Assembly (NCBI GenBank): GCA_009693235.1
Contig: SHXR01000017.1
Coordinates: forward strand, 1-64,000
DNA from: Betaproteobacteria bacterium
GTDB lineage: Bacteria > Pseudomonadota > Gammaproteobacteria > Burkholderiales > SG8-39
Reading direction: 5' to 3'
DNA length: 64,000 nucleotides
This document shows, piece by piece, positions 25,540 through 35,176 of the stretch; position 1 is the stretch's first letter; each line of letters opens with the position of its first letter. The notes beneath the pieces are model-generated. The model did no database searches. It was not told the DNA's origin and was given only the letters and a program-made list of their open reading frames with translations. A program made the position numbers and the translations under genes.

Positions 25540-26870
25540 CACTTGGCGCCCGCCTTCATCAAGCGGAGCCATTCCCGGTAGCTCGCGTGGAAAATAGTTT
25601 CATCCTGAATGTCGTGCGGGCCGTGTTGGCTCGTCACCGGCGTAATCCCGATCGTCTTGGCATAGTCGTCGGCGCCACGTTGCACGGCGGTGATGCCGCG
25701 TGCATAACCTTGCTGCCAATTGATCGAGTGTGCGCGATAGCCGGTCTGGCAGTCCTCATAGCAAGTTGTATCGTCCGGCGTTGCTAGGCCGCTTACATTA
25801 AAAAAATCTTCATACTGCCGGATGCGAAAGGTACGGGTATGGTCCGACTCGCCGATTGGGGCGAGGCAATAAATCCGCATCTCTGTTTTATCCACGGCGA
25901 GCGGCCGGATCACCCGCATCTGCAGCGAGGCGTTCTCCGCGATTTGCACGTTAGGGTACAGTGTCAAATTGCGCGAATAAAGCATCCATTCGGCCTTGAT
26001 GGCGCCGACCCGCTGTTTGATTTCGTCGATCATCGGAAAGAGCGGACGAATCTGCGGCGTGGCGTTCTGGGCCCAGATGACGGCATGCCCGTAATCGAAC
26101 GTAAAGCTGCCGCGTGTGATGGCGGCGGATCGGTAGGCGGCAAAATCGAGCGCCTCCAACTGATTGGCGGACTCGCCGCTACGCCGGCGCTCCACGATCT
26201 TCACGAAACTAGAATGCGCGGACAATACGTGATAGACATCGACGCAATTTTCGATCTGCAGCTTCCAATTCCCGTTGAAGGTGTAGGTCGATGAACCGGG
26301 CACAAGCTCGACACCATGCGGGCTTTGATCGACCACGAGGTCGAGGAAAAAGCGCGTGTCGCCCAGATGCTGTGGAAGGGGTGGCGCATCGGCGTTCAAA
26401 CAGCCAAAGAGAAATCCGCGGTAGTTGCCAAACTTGGCGATGGCAGCAAGGTCATGGCTGTCCCGATCAAAGGCCGCGCTGTATTGGCCGTGTTGGCGGT
26501 CACGGACGTCGAGATTCTTGCCGGCGCTGTCGTACGCCCAGCCGTGATACGGGCATACATGGTACTTGGCGTGTCCTTGTTCATGCGGGCACACCGTTGC
26601 ACCGCGATGGCGGCAGCTGTTGAGAAAGGCACCGAGCACGCCTGTGGCATCACGCATGATCACGACTGGTTGGCGTCCGATCCATGTTGTGAAGTAATCG
26701 TGCGGATTGGGCGCCTGCGAAGCCAAGCCGAGAAACACCCAGCTGCCCTCGAAGATGTGCTTCATTTCCAGATCGAAAAGCGTCCGATCGCGAAACAGAT
26801 CGCGATGCACATTGAACTCGCCATCACCAACCCGGTCGATGACAAATTGATCGAGATCTCGTCCAGTCAT
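25539..26870 (-). CDS. second aromatic ring-hydroxylating dioxygenase alpha subunit
   Basis: The 443-residue protein has Rieske ligands in CRHRGATVCP and CPYHGWAYD and the mononuclear iron motif ENCVDVYHVLSAH. It differs widely from the plus-strand alpha subunit, so the two are distinct enzymes and not a recent duplication. The substrate is probably an aromatic acid or similar ring compound. The upstream gene on the same strand is a VOC protein, three bases away, which is likely to act in the same pathway. No reductase or ferredoxin gene lies beside it. Confidence 0.9.
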   Translation of the reverse strand: MTGRDLDQFVIDRVGDGEFNVHRDLFRDRTLFDLEMKHIFEGSWVFLGLASQAPNPHDYFTTWIGRQPVVIMRDATGVLGAFLNSCRHRGATVCPHEQGHAKYHVCPYHGWAYDSAGKNLDVRDRQHGQYSAAFDRDSHDLAAIAKFGNYRGFLFGCLNADAPPLPQHLGDTRFFLDLVVDQSPHGVELVPGSSTYTFNGNWKLQIENCVDVYHVLSAHSSFVKIVERRRSGESANQLEALDFAAYRSAAITRGSFTFDYGHAVIWAQNATPQIRPLFPMIDEIKQRVGAIKAEWMLYSRNLTLYPNVQIAENASLQMRVIRPLAVDKTEMRIYCLAPIGESDHTRTFRIRQYEDFFNVSGLATPDDTTCYEDCQTGYRAHSINWQQGYARGITAVQRGADDYAKTIGITPVTSQHGPHDIQDETIFHASYREWLRLMKAGAK

Positions 26871-26873
26871 TGC

Positions 26874-27749
26874 TTACTCCACAAACGCAATCGTGCAGTG
26901 CATTGTTTCGCCGGCGGGGACTGCCATGCTAGCTTGCGTATCACGAGTAAGGCGCGTCGTGGCAAAGCCGCCGTCCCGCACGACCTGTTCAGCGCGATGC
27001 AAGTCTTGCACTTTGATGGTCAGCATCGCCATGTAGTCGGCAAGCGGCCGACCTGCGGAGTCAATCGGGGCACATGCGAGTGGACCGAGGTCCGCAGCTA
27101 GCGTCTGCGCCGTGATTAACTCGAGTTCCGCATGGCCGAGGGTGATGCGCGCGCAGGCGGGTGTGCAAACGACTGCAGGTACGCCAAGAATTCGTTCGTA
27201 CTGCGCCATTTCCTGCATCGGTGCCGGCACGACAATCGTAAATTTGACGATCGCGCGGGCCCCATTGCGATGGGACTGAAACGGTGGATGCCAAACCAGA
27301 TGCGGGGTCTCATGCTGACAATAATAGACGCGCCCGCCCGCTAGCGCGCCGCGCGGAAAGCGCACGGTGGTGAATCGCGCTTCTTCCTCGGCCTGCCCCC
27401 CTGGGAGCCTCACCTTGCGGGCTAATGTTTCTGGCGCGCTGACTGGTAATCCCTTGGTGGCCAATTCGCGATGGACGCCATGCGCATCGTCGGTACGCAG
27501 CACGAGACCGTCCAATCCAATCGGCGCATCCAAGAGATCCGGTCGAATCGCTTGGCCGGACGGTGGCCATCCGATGAGTTCGAAATAGTCCTGCTCGAAG
27601 ACCATCAAGTGATTGCATGAACCGGCCGAGTGGAAGCTGCGCTCGGTCAGCGTGAATCCCATGCGCGTGAAGATTGAGGCCGCCTCGTCGATGCGATCGC
27701 GAACGCTGATCACTGCATGGTCAAGCGGACAATTGGTAGGCGAGGGCAC
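26874..27749 (-). CDS. VOC family (glyoxalase-like) protein
   Basis: The 291-residue protein opens with LDHAVISVRDRIDEAASIFTRMGFTLTERSFH, the first beta-alpha unit of the vicinal oxygen chelate fold, and includes a Glu motif FELIGWPP. A second half with HAELELITAQ suggests a duplicated fold, as in Glyoxalase_3-type proteins. VOC members include extradiol dioxygenases, lyases and isomerases. The metal ligands are not certain here, so I do not name a reaction. It is the first gene of the minus-strand dioxygenase operon and probably handles a product or precursor of that enzyme. Confidence 0.75.
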   Translation of the reverse strand: MPSPTNCPLDHAVISVRDRIDEAASIFTRMGFTLTERSFHSAGSCNHLMVFEQDYFELIGWPPSGQAIRPDLLDAPIGLDGLVLRTDDAHGVHRELATKGLPVSAPETLARKVRLPGGQAEEEARFTTVRFPRGALAGGRVYYCQHETPHLVWHPPFQSHRNGARAIVKFTIVVPAPMQEMAQYERILGVPAVVCTPACARITLGHAELELITAQTLAADLGPLACAPIDSAGRPLADYMAMLTIKVQDLHRAEQVVRDGGFATTRLTRDTQASMAVPAGETMHCTIAFVE

Positions 27750-27800
27750 TCAGCGATCCTGCGCTTGCGCAGAGCCGATCAGTCGGTCTGGCCAGCGGGC

Positions 27801-28568
27801 TTAAAGATCAAGCACGGCATAAACGGGCGCATGGTCTGACGGGCGCTCAAGTTTTCGTGGTGCGAGATCGATCGCGCATGATCTGCACTGCTTGACGATC
27901 GCATCGGACACGAGAATATGGTCGATGCGCAGGCCCAGATTGCGCTTGAAGCCGTTCATCCGGTAGTCCCACCAGGTGAAGGATTTGTCGGCCTGCTCGA
28001 ACAGTCGAAAGCTGTCATGCAAGCCAAGCGTGAGGAGCCTTTGGTAGGCGGCGCGCTCGGGCTCACTACAAAGGATCTGGCCTGCCCACTGCTTTGGGTC
28101 ATGGACATCGCGATCATCTGGCGCGATGTTGTAGTCGCCCACAACGATTAGCTTTGGATAACGGGCAAGTTCTGCCTTCAGCCATTGCGAAAGCGCGCCG
28201 AGCCAACGAAGCTTGTATTCATACTTGTCCGCGCCCACGGCCTGGCCGTTTGGCACATAACAGCAGATCACTCGTACATCGCCCAATGCGCACGCGAGCA
28301 CACGTTTTTGCTCGTCAGCGAAGTCCGGAATATTGCGGACCACATCAGTGGCCTCGATGCGGCTGAGTATCGCAACGCCGTTATAGGTCTTCTGGCCCAG
28401 GAACAGCGCCTGGTATCCCGCCGCTTCGATTTCTGCGCGCGGGAACACCGCGTCCTCTATTTTCAATTCCTGGAGGCAGAGCGCGTCGGGTTGCTGCGTT
28501 GCCAGCCAGTCGAGGACATGTGGCAGGCGGACTTTGAGGGAGTTGACGTTCCAGGTGGCGATCTTCAT
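27801..28568 (-). CDS. xthA: exodeoxyribonuclease III
   Basis: An AP endonuclease and 3'-5' exonuclease in base excision repair. The 255-residue protein begins MKIATWNVNSLKVRL, with LCLQELKIED carrying the metal-binding Glu, VGDYNIAPDDRDVHD the active-site Asp and Asn, and RIDHILVS and PSDHAPVYAVLDL the catalytic Asp and His. The track start adds three residues; the ATG at 28568 gives the standard N-terminus. It is a monocistronic gene in this window. Confidence 0.96.
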   Translation of the reverse strand: MKIATWNVNSLKVRLPHVLDWLATQQPDALCLQELKIEDAVFPRAEIEAAGYQALFLGQKTYNGVAILSRIEATDVVRNIPDFADEQKRVLACALGDVRVICCYVPNGQAVGADKYEYKLRWLGALSQWLKAELARYPKLIVVGDYNIAPDDRDVHDPKQWAGQILCSEPERAAYQRLLTLGLHDSFRLFEQADKSFTWWDYRMNGFKRNLGLRIDHILVSDAIVKQCRSCAIDLAPRKLERPSDHAPVYAVLDL

Positions 28569-28619
28569 CCGCCACATTGTAGGGAATGTCGGACTTGGAT
28601 GTCGCAGCAGCTAGGGATA

Positions 28620-28649
28620 CGTTGATTAAGCTATTTTGCGCAATCGGCG
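28620..28649. repeat. 30-bp palindromic repeat, copy 2
   Basis: CGTTGATTA and CAATCGGCG flank a 12-base loop, imperfectly matched, at the same spacing as the perfect copy at 3456-3485. It overlaps the last codons and the stop of the glutaredoxin gene, so part of that protein's C-terminus is encoded by the repeat. Confidence 0.55.
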
Positions 28650-29235
28650 CCACCATATTTAGTCCGCGTAGCGTCCCTTGGGTCGCGGCACGCCTGCAGA
28701 ATCATTTTTATATCGCCGGCAGGTTGCGCCGACGACGGCGTGCCTGCAACAGCTTTCTTCGCTTGGCCTGGAGCGGCCGATTTTGCATAGCCGGCGGCAT
28801 CGAGCGCGCCGCTATACATGCTCGCTTCGAAACCCTTGTTGATTTGTTTCCCAACGCGAAGCATCGGAAGCTCGGCGCCGCCCGCCAACTTCACCAGCTC
28901 GTCGTGCTGCTTGGCATCGGTAATCGACACCTCAGAATACGGAACACCGCGCTTGTTGAGGTAATTGCGGGCGTTATCACAAGGTGCGCCGCACTTGGGC
29001 GCGGTGTAGAGCGAGACCGGAAAGTTTTCGCGGCAACCTGATTTTCGTAGCTCAATCCGCCCGCTTCCGCGGCGGGAGCCGCTAAGGCGCGCTTTTTGGT
29101 CTTGACGTTGCGGTCCGTGGGCGCGGTGTCGGTGTAATGCACTTTGCCGTTCACATCGACCCAACGATAGAGACCGTCCGCCGCGGCGGATATCGAAACC
29201 AAGGCCAAGCTTAAGGTGAATATTGCTCGCAACAT
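28631..29235 (-). pseudogene. secreted DUF4124-glutaredoxin fusion, frameshifted
   Basis: The first part starts MLRAIFTLSLALVSISAAAD, a signal peptide, followed by the DUF4124 core YRWVDVNGKVHYTDTAP. After a frame change near 29029, the second part has a glutaredoxin domain with the active-site motif CGAPC, RNYLNKRGVPYSEVSITD and ELPMLRVGKQINKG. One missing C on the plus strand there explains the break; restoring it gives about 201 residues. It would be a periplasmic thiol-disulfide protein. The C-terminal end overlaps palindromic repeat copy 2. Confidence 0.78.
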
Positions 29236-29287
29236 CGCTGTTCTCCCGATTCGTTGGGCCGCGCAGCGATGCAATCACTGTTCGGCG

Positions 29288-31327
29288 TTATGCAGGCACC
29301 ATGCCGCTGTGCCGAAGCAGCGCTTCGACATTCGGCTCACGTCCACGAAATGCCTTGAATGATTCGATCGCGGCCCGGCTTCCCCCAACGGCAAGAATCT
29401 CATTCCAGAAACGCTCGCCGGTGGCTGGGTCGAGGACCCCGTTCTCTTCGAACAGGCTATACGCGTCCGCCGACAACACTTCCGCCCATTTGTAGCTGTA
29501 GTAACCCGCCGAGTACCCGCCCGAAAAAATATGGCCAAAACTATTCGGGAAACGGTTGTACGCAGGCGGATGGATGACGGCGACTTGCGCACGAACCTCC
29601 GCGAGTAGATCCAGCGGTGTTTTCGTTCCTCGCGGATCGAATTGCTGGTGGATCAGCATGTCGAACATCGCCAGCTCGATCTGCCGCACGGTCGCCATGC
29701 CGCTCTGAAAATTTTTTGCCGCCACCACCTTCTCGAATAACGGCTTGGGCAACGCTTCTCCGGTGTCGATATGGGCGGTCATGTGACGCAGTATCTCCCA
29801 CTCCCAGCAGAAGTTTTCCATGAACTGGCTGGGGAGTTCGACCGCGTCCCATTCGACGCCGCGAATTCCCGAAACTTGCGGTTCATCAACCCGGCTCAGC
29901 AGATGATGCAGGCCATGCCCGAATTCATGGAAGAGCGTATTCACATCATCATGAGTGAGAAGCGCGGGCTTGCCGCCGATCGGCGCCGAAAAATTGCAGA
30001 CAAGATAGGCAACCGGCGTCTGGATGCCGCTCGCCAGACGCCGGCGCACGATGGCCTCATCCATCCACGCGCCGCCCCGCTTCGATTCGCGCGCGTACGG
30101 GTCAAGATAGAACTGACCGATCGTCGCGCCGTTCCGACCGCGCACCCGGAAGAATCGCACCGAGGGGTCCCATGTTTCGGCCTGATCCGGCTCAGTCGTG
30201 ATGCCATATAGAGTCTGCACGACGCGAAACATCCCTTCCAGCACCTTGGGCTCCGGAAAGTATTGCTTCACTTCCTGTTCAGAAAACGCATAGCGCTTGG
30301 CACGCAGTTTTTCCGACGCGTAGGCGATATCCCAGGATTCCAACGTCGAGAGTTTCAATTCTTCTCGCGCGAACGCACGCAATTCATCCATGTCGCGCTG
30401 GGCAAAGGGCAGCGACTTGGTGGCCAGATCGCGCAGGAACGCGAGCACTTGTTCCGGATCCTTCGCCATCTTTGGGATCAGCGAAATTTCCGCGAAGTCG
30501 TGATAGCCAAGCAGCTTCGCTTCGTCGGCACGCAATTCGAGAATGCGCCCGATGAGCGGTGTGTTGTCGAGTTCTTGTTTGCCGAATTCGGCCGCGCGGG
30601 TGGCGTGCGCACGATAGAGCTCTTCGCGCAGGGCGCGGTGGTCCGCATATTGCATTACCGGCAAATAGGAGGGCAATTGCAACGAGAGCTTCCAGCCGGT
30701 CTTGCCGTCGCGTTCTGCCGTGGCACTAAAGCCTTCCAGGACATCTGCCGGGACACCGGCCAAGTCTTCCTTTCGCTCGATCAGTTTGTCGAACGTGTTG
30801 GTGGCATCGAGGATGTTCTCGGAGAACCGCGTCTGCAGTTTGGCGAGTTCGGCCTGGATCTCGGTGTAGCGCGTCTTGTCCGCATCGGCGAGCTCCGCGC
30901 CGGATAAACGAAAATCGCGGATCGCATGATCGATGATGCGCTGCTGCGAGCGATTCAAGGTGGCGAAAGTGGCGCCGGCACGCAATGCTTTGTACTTCTC
31001 GAAAAGCGCGAGGTTTTGCCCTAGCTCGGAGAAGTAATCGACGACCTTCGGTTGATTGGCGTTGTAGACCTCGCGTAATGCCGGGCTATCCAGCACGCCA
31101 TGCAAGTGACCGACCACGCCCCAAGCCCGTTCCAGTCGCTCATGCACATTGGCATGCGGCAAGACGAAATCATCCCATGTGGCCGGGACGTCTGGATTGG
31201 TCAGTTGCGCATCGGCGGCACGGCACTCGGCCAGCAAGGTGTCGACCGCCGGTGTGATGTGGTCGGTCGTCACCGCGCCATACCGTGGCAGGCCGGAAAA
31301 ATCGAGGAGCGGATTGCCAGATGTCAT
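29288..31327 (-). CDS. prlC: oligopeptidase A (M3 family zinc metallopeptidase)
   Basis: The 679-residue cytosolic thimet-type peptidase carries the zinc-binding motif LFHEFGHGLHHLL, with the third ligand probably in the downstream EWDAVELPSQFMENFCWE. It begins NPLLDFSGLPRYGAVTTDHI, matching E. coli OpdA. It degrades short peptides and cleaved signal peptides. folD lies 31 bases upstream on the same strand, so the two are probably cotranscribed. Confidence 0.95.
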   Translation of the reverse strand: MTSGNPLLDFSGLPRYGAVTTDHITPAVDTLLAECRAADAQLTNPDVPATWDDFVLPHANVHERLERAWGVVGHLHGVLDSPALREVYNANQPKVVDYFSELGQNLALFEKYKALRAGATFATLNRSQQRIIDHAIRDFRLSGAELADADKTRYTEIQAELAKLQTRFSENILDATNTFDKLIERKEDLAGVPADVLEGFSATAERDGKTGWKLSLQLPSYLPVMQYADHRALREELYRAHATRAAEFGKQELDNTPLIGRILELRADEAKLLGYHDFAEISLIPKMAKDPEQVLAFLRDLATKSLPFAQRDMDELRAFAREELKLSTLESWDIAYASEKLRAKRYAFSEQEVKQYFPEPKVLEGMFRVVQTLYGITTEPDQAETWDPSVRFFRVRGRNGATIGQFYLDPYARESKRGGAWMDEAIVRRRLASGIQTPVAYLVCNFSAPIGGKPALLTHDDVNTLFHEFGHGLHHLLSRVDEPQVSGIRGVEWDAVELPSQFMENFCWEWEILRHMTAHIDTGEALPKPLFEKVVAAKNFQSGMATVRQIELAMFDMLIHQQFDPRGTKTPLDLLAEVRAQVAVIHPPAYNRFPNSFGHIFSGGYSAGYYSYKWAEVLSADAYSLFEENGVLDPATGERFWNEILAVGGSRAAIESFKAFRGREPNVEALLRHSGMVPA

Positions 31328-31358
31328 GTTGAGTCCCTTGGTTGGATCGAAGGTTGAA

Positions 31359-32219
31359 TTACTTGGGTGCCTGCATCCGCTCGGCGGCGAGCACGGTGTT
31401 GGCGATCAACATGGCCACCGTCATCGGACCCACGCCGCCTGGGACCGGTGAGATCCAGCCTGCAACCTGGCAGGCGCCGTCGAAATCAACATCGCCTGAC
31501 AATTTCCCATTGCTAAGCCGACTGATACCCACATCGATGACGGCCGCGCCCGGCTTCACCATGGCCCCCGTGATGAGCCCGGGCCGTCCGACCGCAACGA
31601 TGAGAATGTCGCCTTGTCGCGTCATGGCTGCAAGATCGGGCGTCTTTGAATTGCAGAGCGTGACCGTCGCGCCCTGTTGCAAGAGGAGCATCGCAACCGG
31701 CTTGCCAACGATGTTGCTGGTACCGACCACCACTGCATGCTTGCCCCAAAGCGGCACCTTGCCACTTTCCAGCATTACCATGATGCCGGCGGGCGTGCAG
31801 GGGATGATCGTGGGTCGACCGGACACCAGCGCGCCAACATTCTGCGGATGAAAGCCGTCAACATCCTTTTCCGGAGCGATTGCCGCGATCGCATGGTGCG
31901 ACGCAATGTGGTCTGGGAGAGGCAGTTGCACTAGGATGCCGTGGATCAGCGGATCGGCATTGAGCGGTGCGATCCGCTGCAGCAACTCCTCCTCCGAAGT
32001 GGTATCACTGAGACGATGAACCGCCGATTCGACGCCGATTTCGCCTGCCGTGCGCATCTTGGTGCGAACGTACACCGCCGATGCGGGATCATCGCCTGCA
32101 ACGATTACATCCAGCCGGGGTCTGACGCCATGACCCTGCAGGGCCGCGATGCGCGGCCGCAATGCCTCACGCTGCTGTGCGGCCAGCGATGTGCCGTCAA
32201 GGATGATGGCGTGCGACAT
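31359..32219 (-). CDS. folD: bifunctional methylenetetrahydrofolate dehydrogenase/methenyltetrahydrofolate cyclohydrolase
   Basis: Interconverts one-carbon tetrahydrofolate forms with NADP. The 286-residue protein has YVRTKMRTAGEIG (the catalytic Lys), ILVQLPLPDHI, KDVDGFHPQNVG, PCTPAGIMVML and the NADP-binding VVGTSNIVGKPVAMLL, ending with VPGGVGPMTVAMLIANT. It is full length with an ATG start. The intergenic region to the left of aceE is shared with the divergent PDH operon. Confidence 0.97.
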   Translation of the reverse strand: MSHAIILDGTSLAAQQREALRPRIAALQGHGVRPRLDVIVAGDDPASAVYVRTKMRTAGEIGVESAVHRLSDTTSEEELLQRIAPLNADPLIHGILVQLPLPDHIASHHAIAAIAPEKDVDGFHPQNVGALVSGRPTIIPCTPAGIMVMLESGKVPLWGKHAVVVGTSNIVGKPVAMLLLQQGATVTLCNSKTPDLAAMTRQGDILIVAVGRPGLITGAMVKPGAAVIDVGISRLSNGKLSGDVDFDGACQVAGWISPVPGGVGPMTVAMLIANTVLAAERMQAPK

Positions 32220-32474
32220 GGGAAGGTGCGGAACGCTTTAAAGATGGATGAAGATGAGGCCGGCACCCGCGATTATCAGCGAGGGGTATCCCTCCGGTTG
32301 AGCGATTTTCTCCCGCATGGGTCTTCCCGTAATGCGGAATTTCTTTTTGCAATATGATATTTTACAGTCTGAGACAGTGCATCTCAGGCGAGTTAACCAT
32401 CATGTTTATGATTAATCGCTATTCCCGGCCCTCGACTTACCAGGCCGCCCCTTTCTTCGGTGATCGGAGTTGCC
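32220..32474. promoter_or_regulatory. divergent promoter region between folD and aceE
   Basis: This 255-bp gap separates two divergent units. An AT-rich patch around 32338-32372 (TTTTTGCAATATGATATTTT) stands out in a GC-rich window and is the likely aceE promoter area. I cannot assign -35 and -10 boxes with confidence. Confidence 0.4.
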
Positions 32475-35162
32475 ATGACCGCAGCCCTCCCTGATTTTTC
32501 CAAATCGTCCGACGTCGATTCGCAGGAAACCCGCGAATGGCTCGATGCGTTGACGGGCATCGTCGAACACGAGGGGCCGGAACGCGCGCATTTCATTCTC
32601 GAACGCTTGGTTGAGCAAGCGCGACGATCGGGCGCCTACATTCCGTTCAGCGCGAATACCGACTACGTCAATACCATTCCGCCGCACCTGGAAGATCGTT
32701 CTCCCGGCGATCCGGCGATGGAAGAACGGATTCGATCGTATTGCCGCTGGAATGCGCTGGCGATGGTCGCAAAAGCCAATAAAGGCGATGGTGATCTCGG
32801 TGGGCATATCGCAAGCTTCGCCTCGGTGGGGGCGCTCTTTGGGGTCGGCTTTAATCACTTCTGGCACGCGCCGACCGAAGACCATGGCGGCGATCTAATC
32901 TACTTTCAAGGTCACTCTGCGCCTGGCATCTATGCACGCGCATTTCTCGAAGGCCGTCTCGATGAATCGCAACTGAACAATTTTCGCCGCGAAGTGGACG
33001 GCAAGGGCATCTCGTCCTATCCGCATCCTTGGTTGATGCCCGACTTCTGGCAATTTCCAACTGTTTCGATGGGCCTAGGTCCGATTCAGGCGATCTATCA
33101 GGCGCGGTTTCTCAAGTATCTGCATGCACGCGGACTGGCCAACACCGAACAACGCAAGGTATGGGTATTCTGTGGTGACGGCGAGATGGACGAGCCAGAA
33201 TCGCTTGGGGCGATCGGCATGGCCTCGCGCGAGAAGCTCGACAATCTGATCTTCGTCGTCAACTGCAATCTGCAGCGGCTCGATGGACCGGTGCGCGGCA
33301 ACGGCAAAATCATCCAGGAATTGGAAGCCGATTTTCGCGGCGCCGGTTGGAACGTCATCAAAGTGATTTGGGGCTCGTACTGGGATCCGTTGTTCGCCCG
33401 CGACAAGGATGGCGCGCTCCGGCAGATCATGATGAACACCGTCGATGGCGAGTACCAGAACTACAAGGCCAACGATGGCGCGTTCGTGCGCAAGCACTTC
33501 TTCGGCAAAGATCCGCAAACGCTCGAACTGGTTTCGCGTATGACCGACGATGACATCTGGCGCCTCAATCGCGGCGGACACGATCCGCACAAAATCTATG
33601 CGGCGTATGCGGCGGCGACCAAGCATAAGGGGCAGCCCACCGTCATCTTGGCGAAAACCATCAAAGGTTATGGTCTTGGCAAGCAAGGTCAGGCGAAGAA
33701 TCCGACTCATCAATTGAAGAAGCTCGATCTGGAAACGATTCGCGAATTCCGCGATCGATTCAATATTCCGATCGCCAATGCCCTGCTGGAATCACTGCCG
33801 TTCTACAAGCCGGCGGCCGATGATCCGGTCATGAAATACCTGCATGAACGGCGCCGCGCGCTCGGTGGCTTTTTGCCGGCGCGCCGTCGGGAAGCTGCGC
33901 GCCGCTTGCCGGCGCCGCCACTCGCCAGTTTTCAGCAGGTGCTTCAGCCGACCGCCGAGGGCCGCGAAATCTCCACCACGATGGCATTCGTGCGGGTGCT
34001 GACGACATTGCTTCGCGACAAGGAAATCGGCAAGAAGATCGTACCGATCGTGCCTGACGAAGCGCGCACGTTTGGGATGGAGGGCATGTTCCGTCAACTG
34101 GGGATCTATTCCGCGGAAGGGCAAAAATACGATCCGGTCGATCGCGATCAGGTGATGTACTACCGGGAGGATAAAGCCGGGCAAATTCTCGAGGAAGGCA
34201 TCAACGAAGCGGGCGCGTTTTCATCATGGATCGCCGCGGCCACTTCGTATTCGAACAACGGGGTCAACATGATCCCCTTCTATATTTTCTATTCGATGTT
34301 CGGTTTCCAGCGCATCGGCGATCTGGCATGGGCCGCGGGCGATTTGCGTTCGCGCGGTTTTCTGCTCGGCGCGACGGCTGGCCGCACGACTTTGAACGGC
34401 GAAGGTTTGCAGCATGAAGATGGCCACAGCCACATCATGTCGTCGGTCATCCCCAATTGTGTTTCGTACGATCCGACCTTCGCTTACGAATTGGCGGTGA
34501 TCATTCAACATGGTCTGGTGCGCATGCTGGAGCGCCAGGAAGATGTGTTCTATTACATCACCGTCATGAATGAAAATTACGCGCATCCGGGGATGCCCGA
34601 AGGCATCGAGCCGGACATTCTCAAAGGGATGTATCTCCTAAAGGAAGGCGGCAAAGGCAAGACCCGTGTGCAACTGCTTGGCTCGGGCACCATCCTTCGG
34701 GAAGTGATGGCAGCAGCCGTTCTGCTGGAGTCCGAGTGGAAGATTGCGGCAGATATTTGGAGCTGCCCAAGCTTCACCGAACTCAGACGCGACGGTCTCG
34801 ACTGCGATCGCTGGAACATGTTGCATCCTGGCGCAGGCGAGCGGGTACCGCATGTGACGCGATGTCTCACTGACAGAGCCGGGGCGGTGGTCGCCGCGAC
34901 CGACTACATGAAGGCGTTCGCCGACGGTGTTCGACAATTCATTCCGCGCGAGAAGACTTATCGTGTGCTGGGCACCGATGGGTTCGGGCGCTCCGACACG
35001 CGTGCCAAGCTTCGTGAACATTTCGAAGTGAATCGCTATTACGTCGTCGTGGCGGCGTTGAAGGCGCTGGCCGATCAAGGTGAAGTAAAACCTACGGTCG
35101 TTGCCGAAGCACTGAAAAAATACGGTATCAACACCGACCGGCAAAATCCCGCATACGCGTGA
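32475..35162 (+). CDS. aceE: pyruvate dehydrogenase E1 component, homodimeric
   Basis: Decarboxylates pyruvate with ThDP and reductively acetylates the lipoyl group of E2. The 895-residue chain is the large homodimeric E1. Visible features are WLDALTGIVEHEGPERAHFILERL near the start, GHIASFASVGALFGVGFNHFW, the ThDP motif VFCGDGEMDEPESLG, and C-terminal RVLGTDGFGRSDTR. The ATG at 32475 has GGAG six bases upstream, so it is preferred to the GTG at 32460. aceF, BPH and lpd follow in the same operon. Confidence 0.97.
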   Translation: MTAALPDFSKSSDVDSQETREWLDALTGIVEHEGPERAHFILERLVEQARRSGAYIPFSANTDYVNTIPPHLEDRSPGDPAMEERIRSYCRWNALAMVAKANKGDGDLGGHIASFASVGALFGVGFNHFWHAPTEDHGGDLIYFQGHSAPGIYARAFLEGRLDESQLNNFRREVDGKGISSYPHPWLMPDFWQFPTVSMGLGPIQAIYQARFLKYLHARGLANTEQRKVWVFCGDGEMDEPESLGAIGMASREKLDNLIFVVNCNLQRLDGPVRGNGKIIQELEADFRGAGWNVIKVIWGSYWDPLFARDKDGALRQIMMNTVDGEYQNYKANDGAFVRKHFFGKDPQTLELVSRMTDDDIWRLNRGGHDPHKIYAAYAAATKHKGQPTVILAKTIKGYGLGKQGQAKNPTHQLKKLDLETIREFRDRFNIPIANALLESLPFYKPAADDPVMKYLHERRRALGGFLPARRREAARRLPAPPLASFQQVLQPTAEGREISTTMAFVRVLTTLLRDKEIGKKIVPIVPDEARTFGMEGMFRQLGIYSAEGQKYDPVDRDQVMYYREDKAGQILEEGINEAGAFSSWIAAATSYSNNGVNMIPFYIFYSMFGFQRIGDLAWAAGDLRSRGFLLGATAGRTTLNGEGLQHEDGHSHIMSSVIPNCVSYDPTFAYELAVIIQHGLVRMLERQEDVFYYITVMNENYAHPGMPEGIEPDILKGMYLLKEGGKGKTRVQLLGSGTILREVMAAAVLLESEWKIAADIWSCPSFTELRRDGLDCDRWNMLHPGAGERVPHVTRCLTDRAGAVVAATDYMKAFADGVRQFIPREKTYRVLGTDGFGRSDTRAKLREHFEVNRYYVVVAALKALADQGEVKPTVVAEALKKYGINTDRQNPAYA

Positions 35163-35176
35163 ATCAGGACATAACA

